Positions 1 to 7,744 of a stretch of DNA of 42,031 bases are shown here, piece after piece; positions within the stretch are counted from its first letter, which is position 1; every line of letters begins with the position of its first letter. A program made the translations under genes and the position numbers. The notes beneath the pieces are model-generated. The model worked only from the letters and a program-made list of their open reading frames with translations. It made no database searches and had not been told where the DNA came from. Source of the stretch: an uncultured Burkholderiales bacterium (lineage in GTDB: Bacteria; Pseudomonadota; Gammaproteobacteria; Burkholderiales; Burkholderiaceae_C); NCBI GenBank assembly GCA_903894995.1, contig CAITSG010000217.1, positions 1 to 42,031 of the forward strand. The letters run 5' to 3'.

Positions 1-51
1 ACCATGTTGTTGGTCAACACCCTTGAAGCGGCCGAACGCGCCTCCAAGTGA
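1..51 (+). CDS. folD: FolD C-terminus (partial): methylenetetrahydrofolate dehydrogenase/cyclohydrolase
   Basis: The frame open from base 1 encodes TMLLVNTLEAAERASK and ends at a TGA at 49-51. This matches the usual C-terminus of betaproteobacterial FolD, where a motif like GVGPMTITMLLVNT precedes the last helix. FolD interconverts 5,10-methylene- and 10-formyl-tetrahydrofolate in the cytoplasm. Only 16 codons are in the window, so the identification rests on this short tail and on the neighbour: an M3 peptidase gene often follows folD in Comamonadaceae. The next gene starts 36 nt downstream, so the two may be co-transcribed. Confidence 0.6.
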   Translation, partial: TMLLVNTLEAAERASK

Positions 52-87
52 TACAAAGTACCCACTGAACTGATATTTGGAAGCCCC

Positions 88-2127
88 ATGACCAACCCCT
101 TGCTCGACACCTCTGGCCTGCCCCTGTTTGACCGCATCGCCCCCGAGCATGTGGCCCCAGCGCTAGACGAACTGTTGGCCGCTGCCGAAAAAGCACTGGA
201 CACCGTGACCGCTGCCGACTTTCCGGCCGACTGGAAAGCCATCGCCCAGACCCTGGACGTGAGCACCGAGCGACTGGGCCTGGCCTGGGGCGCGGTCAGT
301 CACCTCAACAGCGTGGCCGACACCCCCGAATTGCGTGCCGCCTACAACGCCGCCCTGCCCCGCGTGACCGAGTTCTGGACGCGCCTGGGCAGCGACTAGC
401 GCCTGTACGCCAAATACAAAGCCATTGACGCTGCCAGCCTCAACACCGAGCAAACCCAAGCTCGTAAAAACGCCCTGCGCGGTTTTGTCTTGGGCGGTGC
501 CGAACTGCAAGGCGTGGCCAAAGAGCGCTACGCCGCCATCCAGGAACGGCTGGCCGAAATCACGCAAAAGTTCAGCGAAAACACACTCGACGCGACCGAC
601 AAATTTGCCCTGTACGTGAGCGAAGACCAGCTCCAAGGTGTGCCTGCCGATGTGGTGCAAGCCACCCGCGATGCCGCACAAAAAGAAGGCCAAGAAGGCC
701 ACCGCCTGAGCCTGAAAATGCCCGTGTACCTGCCCGTGATGCAGTTCGCCGACAGCGGCGCACTGCGCGAACAGCTCTACAAAGCCTATGTGACCCGCGC
801 CTCGGACCAAGCCCCCGAAGACGCCAAGCACTTTGACAACACCCCGTTGATGAAGGAAATTTTGGCCCTGCGCCAAGAAGAAGCGCGCCTGCTGGGTTTT
901 GACAACTACGCCCAGGTGTCTGTCGTGCCCAAAATGGCCGAGTCGCCCGAAAAAGTCACCGCCTTCTTGCGCGACCTGGCGGTCAAAGCCCGCCCCTTTG
1001 CCGAAAAAGACCTGGCCGACCTGCGTGAATTTGCCGCCAACGCGCTGGGCATCTCCGGCCCATTGAACGCCTGGGACGTGCCTTACCTCAGTGAAAAGCT
1101 CAAGGAAGCCCGATACAGCTTCAGCGAGCAAGAGGTCAAGCAGTACTTCACCGCACCCAAGGTGCTGGCCGGGCTGTTCAAGATCATCGAAACCCTGTTC
1201 GAAGTCAGCATCCGCGCCGACCAAGCCCCGGTTTGGCACCCCGCCGTGGGCTTTTACCGCATTGAGCGCGAAGGCCAACTGGTGGGCCAGTTCTACCTCG
1301 ACCCCCCAGCCCGCGCAGGCAAGCGCGGTGGCGCCTGGATGGACGACGTGCGCGGCCGCTGGCAGCGCCCCGACACGGGCGTGTTGCAAACACCTGTGGC
1401 GCACCTGGTGTGCAATTTCGCCGAAGGCGTGAACGGCCAACCCGCCTTGCTCACGCACGACGACGTGATCACCCTCTTCCACGAATTTGGCCACGGCCTG
1501 CACCACATGCTGACGCAAGTGAACGAGCGCGACGTCTCGGGCATCAGCGGGGTCGAGTGGGACGCGGTCGAGTTGCCCAGCCAGTTCATGGAAAATTTCT
1601 GCTGGGAATGGTCGGTGCTGCGCCACATGACCGCCCATGTGGAAACGGGCGAGCCCTTGCCGCGTGCGCTGTTCGACAAGATGCTGGCCGCCAAAAACTT
1701 CCAAAGCGGATTGCAAACTCTGCGCCAGATCGAGTTTTCGCTGTTTGACATGCTGGTGCATTCCGAACACGACCCGGCACAAGACTTTATGCCCCTCCTC
1801 AGCCAAGTGCGTGACGAAGTGGCCGTGATGCGCCCGCCCGCCTTCAACCGCATGGCCCACACCTTCAGCCACATTTTTGCGGGCGGGTACGCCGCCGGTT
1901 ATTACAGCTACAAATGGGCAGAGGTGCTGAGCGCCGACGCTTACGCCGCTTTTGAAGAAACCGCCGCAGCCGATGGCACGCCGAGCGTGGAAACCGGGCG
2001 CCTGTACCGCCAAGCCATTCTGGAAGCGGGCGGCAGCCGCCCGGCGCTGGAGTCGTTCAAAGCCTTCCGGGGCCGCGAACCCAACTTGGATGCCTTGCTG
2101 CGGCACCAGGGCATGGTCAGCGCATGA
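88..2127 (+). pseudogene. prlC: M3 family oligopeptidase (PrlC/OpdA) interrupted by an in-frame TAG
   Basis: Oligopeptidase A is a cytoplasmic zinc metallopeptidase that degrades short peptides, including cleaved signal peptides. The frame runs from ATG 88 (GGAAG 4 nt upstream) to TGA 2125-2127, 679 codons, the normal family length. The zinc site HEFGH is at 1480-1494 (about codon 465), followed by GVEWDAVELPSQFMENF, which supplies the third, glutamate ligand; the C-terminal AGGYAAGYYSYKWAEV block is also intact. A TAG stands in frame at 397-399, codon 104, between LGSD and RLYAKYKAI. Nothing else is shifted or lost, and the reading frame resumes directly with family-like sequence. One base change from GAG (Glu) would explain it. 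As read, the product is a 103-residue fragment, and a restart at TTG 490 would lack the N-terminal domain. It could be a recent nonsense mutation, a sequencing or assembly error, or suppressed in vivo. I annotate it as a broken gene. Confidence 0.85.
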
Positions 2128-2354
2128 ACAGGTCAAGCCACAGCGGATCGAAGCAGTCAGGGGGTGGTCTAGATTCTTTCGGCTGGGCTTTGCTTTTTTG
2201 CTGAAACCCTACCCCGAGTGGATGGCTGACCCACCAAAAATGTGACAGGGGCAAGTGTTCCCCGATCATGGGGATGTTTCAGAAGTCAGCGAGCCAATTC
2301 CAATCACTGGATACAGACCTTGTTGCGCAGTTCAATTGAATCGACTTGCGATCC

Positions 2355-2954
2355 TCAAGCCTTGAGTGCCAAAGCCACCACGTCACCAATCAATTTGTGA
2401 CGCGCTTGCTCATCGATCGGTAGGGCTGGCATGGCTTTAAGCACATAGTTGTAGTTGATCGTGATCAAAAGCTGGGCGGCCGCAAAGGCTCCTGCATCTG
2501 AGGCCTTATGGGCCAAGTTAAATTGTTTTTGCACTTGACGCATCAAGTCCACACAATCGAGAAATATTTTTTTGGTTTGAGGGTCAATCCGAAGGTTTTC
2601 CTGAAAATCCTCGTGCATTGCACGGTTGACAGAAAACGCAAGCGTCTGGATATGCTCCAAGCGCCTTGACATGTGCATACAGGCGTCCTCAACACATGAA
2701 AAGCCCCGCAGACAATTTGTAATGGTGACCATTTCCTCAGATGCACTGGCGCAATAAAATGCCCAAAGCACAAAAAGGGCCTGTTTTTTTGTACCAAAAC
2801 GCTTTAAAAAAGCCCCTCGAGTCAATTGCGCATGATCTGCAATTTCATCAATGCTCAACTGACCCAGTGATTTATCTTTGAGCAGTTCATTCAACGCGTC
2901 CAGAAACCGCTTCTCTGTCGCGATGGCTCGTGGTTGAAGTGGTTTTTTGTACAT
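2355..2954 (-). CDS. TetR/AcrR-family transcriptional regulator
   Basis: A 199-residue protein with the TetR layout. The N-terminal DNA-binding domain spans about residues 12-60, with the helix-turn-helix around LSIDEIADHAQLTRGAFLKRFGTK; the Y normally seen before the last turn is replaced by L (FLKRF). An all-helical ligand domain without a recognisable subfamily fills the rest. It starts at ATG 2954 and ends with TGA 2355-2357. It is divergent from the carbonic anhydrase-like gene at 3190, so by the usual TetR logic it may repress that gene and itself from the 235-nt spacer, which holds a 19-bp palindrome (3050-3068). The 227 nt between its stop and prlC hold no gene or clear terminator that I can see. 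The ligand is unknown. The gene is less GC-rich than the core genes around it, which fits an acquired block. Confidence 0.85.
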   Translation of the reverse strand: MYKKPLQPRAIATEKRFLDALNELLKDKSLGQLSIDEIADHAQLTRGAFLKRFGTKKQALFVLWAFYCASASEEMVTITNCLRGFSCVEDACMHMSRRLEHIQTLAFSVNRAMHEDFQENLRIDPQTKKIFLDCVDLMRQVQKQFNLAHKASDAGAFAAAQLLITINYNYVLKAMPALPIDEQARHKLIGDVVALALKA

Positions 2955-3049
2955 TTAAAATATACTTTTTAGAATTAAAAATTTTGAACCATGGAAAATC
3001 TTAAGAAAAAATAAAAAGCTCTATAAATAATAACTTGTTTTCAAATTTA

Positions 3050-3068
3050 ATTCAAAATAATTTTGAAT
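3050..3068. promoter_or_regulatory. 19-bp perfect palindrome, candidate TetR operator
   Basis: ATTCAAAAT-A-ATTTTGAAT has two perfect 9-bp arms around a single base. It lies in the spacer between the divergent TetR gene (start 2954) and the carbonic anhydrase-like gene (start 3190 or 3202). TetR-family operators are typically palindromes of this size in such a position. The spacer is extremely AT-rich (about 22% G+C over 3001-3180 by my count), so chance palindromes are more likely here than elsewhere. The role as operator is inferred. Confidence 0.4.
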
Positions 3069-3189
3069 AGCAATTTAGTATTTATTGGTTATTTTTTCGT
3101 GAAGGCTTTTGCAAGAAAAAAATTCTGAAGAAATTATCATCACAGTCCATAATTGATGCAATTATGCTAACATAACTGATAATTTTAAA

Positions 3190-4086
3190 GTGAATGAAAT
3201 AATGTTACAAAACACAAAAAATAATATCTATTATGTAAAGATAATCCTTGCATTGAATTTAATACTATGCAATGCCATTCCAGCAAATTCGCGTGACAAC
3301 CCGCACAGTTTGACGGCCCCCACCCATGAGGCTCAAACGGCAGCTCTGGAAAACAACACGGCAGGCATGGGCTACGGTCCACAATCACCGCGAGACTTGT
3401 CTCTGAAAAATGGCAGCAACAAGCGTGTTTTTAATCCAGCACCTTCCTCCACCCGAATGAATTTGTGCAACATTCACTTTCATAAGAATGCAGAGCACAA
3501 AGGCGGCGAATTCACTGCATTTGCAGGCAAGGGAGATGGTCATGGCAACGAAACTGGCTACAAATACGCGGGTCGGTTGTCCGCGCGCGAGACAAGGATG
3601 CTCGACACACCCGTGTGCGTGGGCAAGCATGGTGGTTTGCAATCGGGTGACACCGTCGAGCTGCATTACGTTTACAGCACTGCACAGGTGACGCCCGGAC
3701 CCAGCCTGAACGCATGTTTGAGCGAGACCCAAGTTAACCCGCAACTGCGTGTTGAAGCACTGGTTCTTGTGTTGGTCAATGACCCCAATGCCGCTGACTT
3801 CACCCAGCTGACCCTGGTTGGTGAAACCCATGGTTACCAGCAAGCCTTGAATATGCCAAAAAATATGGGGCAGCCCATCTCTTACGCAGGCTCTACAACA
3901 GGGCCTTCTCACAACGACAAGGGATCACCTTTGCAAGTTTCATGGAACGTTCGCCCCAAGGTCATGAAAGTCAATGCGCCATCGCTTGGTCAATGGTGCA
4001 AAGGCAATCCTTTCAACGAGGATCATGCACATGGCGTCCGAAAACTGGTCACTCAAGAAAATATGCTCTCACCCATTCGACCCTGA
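3190..4086 (+). CDS. Delta-class carbonic anhydrase-like protein, exported
   Basis: Delta-class carbonic anhydrases hydrate CO2 to bicarbonate at a zinc held by three histidines; the class was first described in diatoms and has bacterial relatives. The block NLCNIHFHKNAEHKGGEF (from residue 91) carries the pair H96 and H98, and TVELHYVYS carries H159. Together they copy the HxH...H ligand pattern of the alpha and delta classes. Cysteines at 93, 143, 176 and 270 could form disulfides. The N-terminus is a signal peptide: basic/polar residues, then IILALNLILCNAIPANS, with likely cleavage near residue 34, so the protein should act in the periplasm or outside. GTG 3190 is the longest start, but ATG 3202 with AAAGTGA upstream is equally plausible and keeps the signal peptide. 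A weak GATAAT at 3178-3183 may be its -10. The next gene follows after 56 nt. I recognised the family from memory of its motifs; the assignment is fairly strong but unverified by search. Confidence 0.75.
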   Translation: MNEIMLQNTKNNIYYVKIILALNLILCNAIPANSRDNPHSLTAPTHEAQTAALENNTAGMGYGPQSPRDLSLKNGSNKRVFNPAPSSTRMNLCNIHFHKNAEHKGGEFTAFAGKGDGHGNETGYKYAGRLSARETRMLDTPVCVGKHGGLQSGDTVELHYVYSTAQVTPGPSLNACLSETQVNPQLRVEALVLVLVNDPNAADFTQLTLVGETHGYQQALNMPKNMGQPISYAGSTTGPSHNDKGSPLQVSWNVRPKVMKVNAPSLGQWCKGNPFNEDHAHGVRKLVTQENMLSPIRP

Positions 4087-4142
4087 TAAATAGTCTGTTC
4101 GACAAGGCATGAATGTCAATTTGACCATTTTTCGGCGTCCCA

Positions 4143-5132
4143 ATGATCGGATCAACCGTTCTTTTGAAAAACATGACCCACACTTCGACCACCCACCATA
4201 TTCGGGGCGAACAACTTCGCCAATTGCGCGAATCTCATGGCATCAGTGCTTCCATCTTGGCGCAGCATGTTCATTTGTCGACAGCCCAAGTTTTACAGCT
4301 CGAACACGGCGATGTGCTGCCTGGCAAACGGTCCATGTTTTACTCCCCAGCGATTGAGGAAAAAGCAGCGATCAAAGTGGCCAAAGCCCTTGGGGCCGAC
4401 CCGCAGACGCTTTGGAACAACAAGCCCACTGTCCAGATCGACACAGACTCAGCGCAAAAGGTCGAATCGCCTGCTCAAGAAATTGTCGAACCCCGCGGGA
4501 AAATTGAAACTTCAACCCTCCATTCAACTTCTGCTGTTTCAAGACCTCTTTTGTCGGTCCAAAAAACTGGCAAAAACATCCTCATACCCGCACTAGGTTC
4601 AGCATTTATTTTGTCATCGTGCTACGCATTTTTTTATACGGATTTTTCAATCAGGGCATTGGCCGATGACCTTTTTTCACTGGCCATGAGCAAAACGGAA
4701 ACACGGCCTCAATCAGTGCCTGTTTCACTGACCCCGATGTCAGAACCGGCCAAAACCTTGGCTGCGCCCATCAACCCAATGCCCAAGCCCGAACAACCGG
4801 TTCAAACACGAGGGCAAGTCGTCGCATTTGGTGGTTGTGATGCTCAAAAAACCCCCTTCACTTTATCGACTGATCAGCCCCAAAAAGCCGGCATCACCGT
4901 TTACATAGAGGCATTGGAAGAAGTGAGCTTGTGTGTGGAAGACAGTGCAGGCGTTCAGCACACAGGAACGCTCAAAGCCAAAGAAAACAAAACTTACCGC
5001 GGCTCCCCACCTTGGTCGGTGCATGCCAGTGATCCGGGAAAGATCAACTTGTTTTTTCAGGGCCGAAAAATCCATTGGCCACAGGACAAAGATGCTTTTG
5101 TCATTTTGAAGGAAACAGCGGGCACTTTTTGA
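4143..5132 (+). CDS. RodZ-like membrane-anchored helix-turn-helix protein
   Basis: A 329-residue protein with the RodZ architecture. A cytoplasmic Xre-like HTH spans about residues 21-85 (GEQLRQLRESHGIS...STAQVLQLEHGD), followed by a low-complexity linker, one membrane span (about 146-165, ILIPALGSAFILSSCYAFFY), a Pro-rich periplasmic linker and a C-terminal beta domain (about 225-325). That last domain resembles the RodZ C-terminal domain (ITVYIEALEEVSLCVEDSAG, then GTLKAKENKTYRGSPPWSV). RodZ links MreB to the cell envelope. This is unlikely to be the housekeeping rodZ, which usually sits beside ispG; here it follows an exported carbonic anhydrase by 56 nt and may be co-transcribed. The start is uncertain: ATG 4143 is the longest and ATG 4173 is in frame, and neither has a good Shine-Dalgarno. 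Cysteines near 232 and 264 in the periplasmic part could pair. The function is not established. Confidence 0.7.
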   Translation: MIGSTVLLKNMTHTSTTHHIRGEQLRQLRESHGISASILAQHVHLSTAQVLQLEHGDVLPGKRSMFYSPAIEEKAAIKVAKALGADPQTLWNNKPTVQIDTDSAQKVESPAQEIVEPRGKIETSTLHSTSAVSRPLLSVQKTGKNILIPALGSAFILSSCYAFFYTDFSIRALADDLFSLAMSKTETRPQSVPVSLTPMSEPAKTLAAPINPMPKPEQPVQTRGQVVAFGGCDAQKTPFTLSTDQPQKAGITVYIEALEEVSLCVEDSAGVQHTGTLKAKENKTYRGSPPWSVHASDPGKINLFFQGRKIHWPQDKDAFVILKETAGTF

Positions 5133-5188
5133 ACCTGCTGTGGTTCTTATTTGAAGATGGACTACTTGAATTTTGAAGGTTGCCATGC

Positions 5189-5227
5189 AAAAAGCCACTC
5201 TCAGCTCGCGCTGAGGTGGCTTTTTTT
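5189..5227. terminator. Bidirectional terminator between the RodZ-like gene and aceA
   Basis: AAAAAGCCAC-t-CTCAG, loop CTCGCG, CTGAG-g-TGGC followed by TTTTTTT. The stem is interrupted by one T/G pair. A-tract and T-tract flank both sides, so it can stop transcripts from the plus-strand block and from aceA (ending at 5257) alike. Confidence 0.85.
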
Positions 5228-5256
5228 CATAACCCCTAGGGGGATTTTCAATCAGT

Positions 5257-6588
5257 TCAGTGGAACTGCTCTTCTTCGGTCGAACCGGTCAAGGCTTTCA
5301 CAGAAGACGAACCGCCCTGGATCACGGTGGTCACGTCGTCGAAGTAACCCGCGCCCACTTCTTGCTGGTGCGACACGAAGGTGTAGCCTTGTTCACGGGC
5401 TGCAAATTCTGGCTCTTGCACCATGTTGACGTAGTGCTTCATGCCTTCGCCGTTGGCGTAGGCGTGGGCGAACTGGAATGTGTTGTACCAGTTGATGTGG
5501 ATACCGGCCAGTGTGATGAACTGGTACTTGTAACCCAGCGCCGACAGGTCTTCCTGGAACGAAGCGATTTGGCTGTCGTTGAGGTTTTTCTTCCAGTTGA
5601 AAGACGGTGAGCAGTTGTAAGACAAGAGCTTGCCGGGGCATGCAGCGTGCACAGCTTGGGCGAATTCGCGGGCGAAGCCAATGTCTGGCACGCCGGTTTC
5701 ACACCACACCAGGTCAGCATAAGGCGCGTAGGCCACGCCGCGGCTGATGGCTTGCTCCAAACCGTTTTTGACGCGGTAGAAACCTTCTTGGGTGCGCTCG
5801 CCGGTCAAGAAAGGTTTGTCGTTGGCATCGTGGTCAGAAGTGACCAGGTTGGCAGCTTCCGCATCGGTACGGGCCAACACAATGGTAGAAACGCCCATGA
5901 CGTCAGCTGCAAAACGTGCAGAAATCAATTTCTCGCATGCTTCATGAGTTGGCACCAACACTTTGCCGCCCATGTGACCGCATTTCTTCACAGCCGCCAA
6001 TTGGTCTTCGAAGTGCACGCCAGCCGCGCCGGAGGCAATCATGTTCTTCATCAGTTCGAAAGCGTTCAACACGCCACCGAAACCAGCTTCAGCGTCGGCC
6101 ACGATGGGCAAGAAGTAGTCGATGAACTCTTTGTCGCCGGGGTTGATGCCACGACCCCACTGGATTTCGTCGGCGCGCTTGAAGGTGTTGTTGATGCGGC
6201 GAACCATGGTGGGCACCGAGTCGTAAGCATAGAGCGACTGATCGGGGTACATGGTCTCTGACGTGTTGCCGTCGGCAGCGACTTGCCAGCCTGACAGGTA
6301 CACGGCTTCAAGGCCGGCTTTGGCTTGTTGCATGGCTTGGCCAGCGCTGATGGCACCGAATGAGTTGACATAACCTTTTTTGGCGCCGCCATTGACTTTT
6401 TCCCAGAGCTTTTCAGCACCGCGCTTGGCCAGGGTGTGCTCGATGGGCATGCTGCCACGCAGACGCACGACGTCGGCAGCAGAGTAACCGCGCTTGACGC
6501 CTTTCCAACGGGGGTTGGTCGCCCAGTCTTGTTCGAGGGCGGCGATTTGTTGTTCACGGTTCAGTTGTTGAGTGAGGTTAGCTGTCAT
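5257..6588 (-). CDS. aceA: Isocitrate lyase
   Basis: Cleaves isocitrate to glyoxylate and succinate, the first step of the glyoxylate shunt needed for growth on acetate or fatty acids. The 443-residue protein carries the ICL signature KKCGHMGGKVLVPT (catalytic Cys203), the metal-binding region DADAEAGFGG-like at PIVADAEAGFGGVLNAFELM, and NCSPSFNWKKN near the C-terminus, all typical. Length is normal for the proteobacterial form. ATG 6588 is preferred over an upstream in-frame codon at 6609 because AGGAG stands 8-10 nt before it. Upstream lie two TCTT-N4-AAGA palindromes, probable regulator sites. Malate synthase, the partner enzyme, is not in this window. Confidence 0.97.
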   Translation of the reverse strand: MTANLTQQLNREQQIAALEQDWATNPRWKGVKRGYSAADVVRLRGSMPIEHTLAKRGAEKLWEKVNGGAKKGYVNSFGAISAGQAMQQAKAGLEAVYLSGWQVAADGNTSETMYPDQSLYAYDSVPTMVRRINNTFKRADEIQWGRGINPGDKEFIDYFLPIVADAEAGFGGVLNAFELMKNMIASGAAGVHFEDQLAAVKKCGHMGGKVLVPTHEACEKLISARFAADVMGVSTIVLARTDAEAANLVTSDHDANDKPFLTGERTQEGFYRVKNGLEQAISRGVAYAPYADLVWCETGVPDIGFAREFAQAVHAACPGKLLSYNCSPSFNWKKNLNDSQIASFQEDLSALGYKYQFITLAGIHINWYNTFQFAHAYANGEGMKHYVNMVQEPEFAAREQGYTFVSHQQEVGAGYFDDVTTVIQGGSSSVKALTGSTEEEQFH

Positions 6589-7288
6589 GGGAAGGACTCC
6601 TGAAGTCAAGTTGAAATCGGGCGATGTGGGCAGAGAATTCTGCTTTGTCGTTGCTCAAATCTTAACTCTTATAGAAGACCTTTTAAGCATCTTATGTCTT
6701 ATACAAGACATATTTTTATATGTTTAATTTCAACAACTTAGATGGCTTATTTCTCAATGCAAAAAATATATGAACGATACAAAAAAATTCTTGGTCATTT
6801 AAACCGAAAAATTTCACATTGAAAAATTCAGGAATCGCATTGTAAAAATACGGAACCACCGATCTGAAGTTCTGAGTCTCCGACTGCGTCGCTAACACAA
6901 GGGTCCAGCCCTGTGAAGTTTGAAATGGAAGGTCTGTCTTGGGCATAGCGATCAGCCATGCGATCAATGTGAGAGCCCGCTGCCTGGGCGATGGGTGGTG
7001 GTCTGCGAGGCTCCACCACGGCAATGGCACCCCTCCTACAAAAGGGCGTTCATGCAAACACCGTTGGGCCGAAGCAAAAGCGAGACTTGACGAGAATTTT
7101 GAGAATTCAAGCTTTTGTCAAGTTGTCAAGACTGAAGAAAACGCAACTTCAAGTGAAATCAGCAACAACCCCTATAGAAAAGTTGATTTTTACCATTGGA
7201 AATGGCCTCTTTCTCCAGTAGCATGCGTGAAGCTGTAAACAAACCGTTTCACAGCGGCGAACTTAATTCCGATCGAAGGAACTCCATC
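6589..7288. other. 700-nt gene-poor spacer between aceA and the SWIB gene
   Basis: Divergent spacer. It contains the paired palindromes (6667-6712), an AT-rich tract (about 6713-6850), and a 7-bp stem GTGGTGG/CCACCAC (6995-7001 with 7013-7019). A 62-codon minus-strand frame, 7019 to 6828, starts with GTG and has AGGAGG at 7037-7032, 12 nt before it (6 nt before an in-frame ATT). Its translation resembles no family I know and its third-base composition is unlike the neighbouring genes, so I do not call it. No tRNA, 6S, RNase P or SRP signature was recognised. The SWIB gene's own leader occupies the right end. Confidence 0.6.
6667..6712. promoter_or_regulatory. aceA: Two phased TCTT-N4-AAGA palindromes upstream of aceA
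   Basis: Site 1, TCTT-ATAG-AAGA at 6667-6678. Site 2, TATGTCTT-ATAC-AAGACATA at 6693-6712, perfect 8-bp arms. Both share the core TCTT-ATAS-AAGA and their centres are exactly 30 bp apart, close to three helical turns. They lie 79 and 105 nt upstream of the aceA start. This is the pattern of a dimeric regulator, for example GntR-type, binding two sites on one face of the DNA; the regulator itself is not in the window. Confidence 0.6.
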
Positions 7289-7729
7289 ATGGCAACTGCA
7301 AAAAAAACCCCGGCCACAAAAGCTGCACCCGCAAAAAAAGCAGCACCGGCCCCCAAAGCTGCACCCGATGTAAAAGCTGCTGCACCTGCTGCAAAAGCTG
7401 CTGCACCTGCTAAGAAAGCAGCGGCCAAAGCCCCCGCCGCAAAATCCGCAACGACCGCCAAGGCTGCACCTGCTGCCAAGCGCACACCCAACGCCGCCTT
7501 CATGAAAGCTTTGACCCCCAGTGCAGCTTTGGCCGCTGTGGTGGGATCAACCCCACTGCCACGTACCGAAGTGGTCAGCAAAATGTGGGTTTACATCAAA
7601 AAGCACAACCTGCAAGATGCGACCAACCGCCGCGCCATCAACGCAGACGACAAGCTCAAGGCCGTCTTCGGCAAAGCCCAAGTCACCATGTTCGAAATGG
7701 CTGGCCTGATTGGCAAGCACCTGAAGTAA
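7289..7729 (+). CDS. SWIB/MDM2-domain protein with histone H1-like Ala/Lys/Pro tail
   Basis: A 146-residue, very basic protein. Residues 1-65 are built from KKAAP/AAPAKKA-type repeats like bacterial and eukaryotic H1 tails, expected to bind DNA through charge. Residues about 70-146 form a SWIB domain (FMKALTPSAALAAVVG, PRTEVVSKMWVYIKKHNLQD, RRAINADDKLKAVFGK, VTMFEMAGLIGKHLK). SWIB proteins with such tails occur in chlamydiae and many betaproteobacteria and are thought to act as nucleoid or chromatin-like proteins; the exact role is unknown. ATG 7289 is chosen because AAGGA lies about 8 nt upstream and the H1-like tail begins there; the frame also extends to 7196 without support. A strong terminator follows at 7745. 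Confidence 0.9.
   Translation: MATAKKTPATKAAPAKKAAPAPKAAPDVKAAAPAAKAAAPAKKAAAKAPAAKSATTAKAAPAAKRTPNAAFMKALTPSAALAAVVGSTPLPRTEVVSKMWVYIKKHNLQDATNRRAINADDKLKAVFGKAQVTMFEMAGLIGKHLK
7372..7411 (+). repeat. In-frame 21-nt tandem repeat in the H1-like tail
   Basis: The 19-mer AAAAGCTGCTGCACCTGCT occurs at 7372-7390 and again at 7393-7411, a 21-nt (7-codon) period encoding AKAAAPA-like units. Gain or loss of a unit would keep the frame, so tail length could vary between strains. Confidence 0.8.
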
Positions 7730-7744
7730 TTCACGGTCAAGGTC

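Noticed and set aside
397-399. Pyrrolysine insertion at the prlC TAG
   Set aside because: Pyrrolysine decoding is not known in this lineage, no pylT/pylS is in the window, and M3 peptidases do not use it.
163-2136. Long open frame (657 codons) antisense to prlC
   Set aside because: It mirrors the prlC codons in a GC-rich region and its translation is rich in H, G, Q and V without any domain. The opposite strand has clear M3 peptidase motifs.
2124-2204. 26-codon frame overlapping the prlC stop as ATGA
   Set aside because: Too short, no ribosome-binding site and no known family; the overlap is likely chance.
6716-7057. 113-codon minus-strand frame upstream of aceA
   Set aside because: It spans the AT-rich tract, resembles no family and has no convincing start signal; I treat the region as non-coding.
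7372-7411. Direct repeats read as a CRISPR-like or mobile-element signature
   Set aside because: They are codon repeats inside the Ala/Lys/Pro tail of the SWIB protein, two copies only, without spacers or cas genes.
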